Source: DATKBT01 sp035546295 (GTDB lineage: Bacteria; Acidobacteriota; Thermoanaerobaculia; Multivoradales; Multivoraceae). From it: DNA of 27,191 nt. The translations under genes were made by a program, and so were the position numbers. The DNA lies in the NCBI GenBank assembly GCA_035546295.1, contig DATKBT010000074.1, positions 1 through 27,191 of the forward strand, read 5' to 3'. The notes under the pieces are model-generated. The model worked only from the letters and a program-made list of their open reading frames with translations, did no database searches and had not been told where the DNA came from. Numbering within the stretch: the stretch's first letter is position 1; each line of letters starts with the position of its first letter. Shown here in pieces: positions 26,377 through 27,191 of this stretch.

Positions 26377-27107
26377 GCTGTGCAGCCAGCGATCCGCCGG
26401 GGCGGTCTCGGGCGGGCGCGCCGGCGCTGGTTCCCCCCACCCGCGTCACTCGCGGGGACGGCGGGATCGAGGAGCTGCTCGCAGGCGGCGACGAGCGTTG
26501 TGCGAGGCTGCTCCGCGAGCTCACCAGCGGCGCGCTCTGGGAGGTCGAGCTCGGTTTCGGCAAGGGGCGCTACCTGCTGCGCCGCGCCGCCGAGGACCCC
26601 GATCTGCGCTTCCTCGGGATCGAGATGGTCGGAGACTACTTCCGGCTGGCCGCACGCCGGGCGCGGCGACGGGCGCTGCGAAACCTGACCCTGCTGCAGG
26701 GCGAGGCGCTCTACCTGCTCGCCGCCGTGCTGCCGCGAGAGTTCGCGAGCGCGGTCCACGCGTACTTCCCGGATCCCTGGCCGAAGGCCCGCCACCATCG
26801 CCGGCGGCTCTACGACCGGGAGACCATCGATCTTGTGCTCGGGTTGCTGCGGCCGAGGGGGCGGATCTTCTTCGCCAGCGATCACCCGCAGTACGGCCCG
26901 GAGGTCGCCGAGCTGCTCGCAGGCCGTTGCGAGCTCGAGGTCGCGCACCACGCCGGCTCCTGGGACGATGGACCGCGCACCAACTACGAGGCCAAGTACG
27001 TCGCCCAGGGTCGGCCGATCGTGCGCCTCGAGGCGACCCTGATCGCGCCCGCGGGGGGACCCTGCCGATCGGTGCTCAGCGCCGTTCCTCTCCCGCATGA
27101 CCCCTGA
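26373..27107 (+). CDS. trmB: tRNA (guanine-N7-)-methyltransferase
   Basis: The 244-residue SAM-dependent enzyme methylates G46 of tRNA. It has the SAM-binding motif VELGFGKGRYLL, GIEMVGDY, NLTLLQGEA and the diagnostic YFPDPWPKARHHRRRL, followed by a catalytic/tRNA-binding tail with TNYEAKY near the C-terminus. An N-terminal extension of about 35 residues is rich in Pro, Arg and Ala and may be disordered. GTG 26373 forms a GTGA overlap with manC; a downstream start would remove only that extension, so the N-terminus is uncertain. It is the last gene of the overlapping trio, and a weak stem-loop follows. Confidence 0.95.
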   Translation: MSCAASDPPGRSRAGAPALVPPTRVTRGDGGIEELLAGGDERCARLLRELTSGALWEVELGFGKGRYLLRRAAEDPDLRFLGIEMVGDYFRLAARRARRRALRNLTLLQGEALYLLAAVLPREFASAVHAYFPDPWPKARHHRRRLYDRETIDLVLGLLRPRGRIFFASDHPQYGPEVAELLAGRCELEVAHHAGSWDDGPRTNYEAKYVAQGRPIVRLEATLIAPAGGPCRSVLSAVPLPHDP

Positions 27108-27110
27108 GGC

Positions 27111-27132
27111 CAGGCGGGAAGAGCTTCGCCTG
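27111..27132 (+). terminator. Hairpin after trmB
   Basis: CAGGCG (27111-27116) pairs with CGCCTG (27127-27132) around a 10-base loop four bases after the trmB stop. It is short and has no T run. The final bases to 27191 show no other feature. Confidence 0.35.
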
Positions 27133-27191
27133 CCCCACTTCCTCGGCGGGACTCTGTCCGGGACTTGCGCTCGAAGAGCGCGTCGGAAGCC

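Overview
This 27.2-kb window is very GC-rich and gene-dense and looks like a bacterial chromosome. An 814-residue duplicated orphan permease (ADOP/MacB type), a second broken copy of such a permease beside a PadR regulator, and a PilT-PilC-PilS-PilR block point to Acidobacteriota, perhaps Thermoanaerobaculia. This assignment is an inference from gene families, because the window has no rRNA or other phylogenetic marker. A tRNA-Sec (UCA) gene implies a selenocysteine-inserting organism, although no selenoprotein gene is visible here.

Layout. 1-4200 is a patchy, accessory-looking region: tRNA-Ala(GGC) with a second copy of its 3' end 103 bp downstream, a broken ADOP permease, a PadR regulator, two related exported proteins behind an ECF-sigma-like promoter, a lipoprotein on the minus strand, tRNA-Sec followed by an inverted copy of its own 3' end, a GC-rich repeat block, and a frameshifted alpha/beta-hydrolase remnant. 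4295-8000 holds the intact ADOP permease convergent with moeA. A 263-bp MITE-like element with terminal inverted repeats and flanking TA separates moeA from a DUF4388 (PATAN-type) gene and an FmdB-type zinc-ribbon gene. 9749-15504 (minus strand) is a type IV pilus block transcribed pilT-pilC-pilS-pilR, with a lipoprotein gene upstream. 16524-20598 (plus strand) is a tight three-gene operon: an asparagine-synthase-like enzyme without the N-terminal glutaminase cysteine, a radical SAM enzyme, and a flavoprotein of the halogenase superfamily that lacks the WxWxIP motif. 20756-27107 carries tmk-holB, a membrane-anchored DsbA-like protein, and an overlapping trio: aromatic amino acid decarboxylase, manC and trmB.

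How the genes fit together. The pil block is the motor, platform and two-component control of a twitching apparatus; the DUF4388 protein may be an accessory because PATAN domains are linked to pilus motor control in cyanobacteria. The asnB-like/radical SAM/flavoprotein operon is the best candidate for an undescribed pathway: its parts suggest amide or peptide bond formation, radical chemistry and flavin oxidation on an unknown substrate. The two exported proteins at 1356 and 2066 share a repeated module I do not recognise.

Regulatory signals recur. Several genes have a -10-like hexamer TAGNNT or TACANT, in two cases (moeA, tmk) so close to the start codon that leaderless or nearly leaderless mRNA is expected. 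Four-base GTGA stop/start overlaps occur three times, and a CTGA overlap occurs at holB, which seems to start with CTG.
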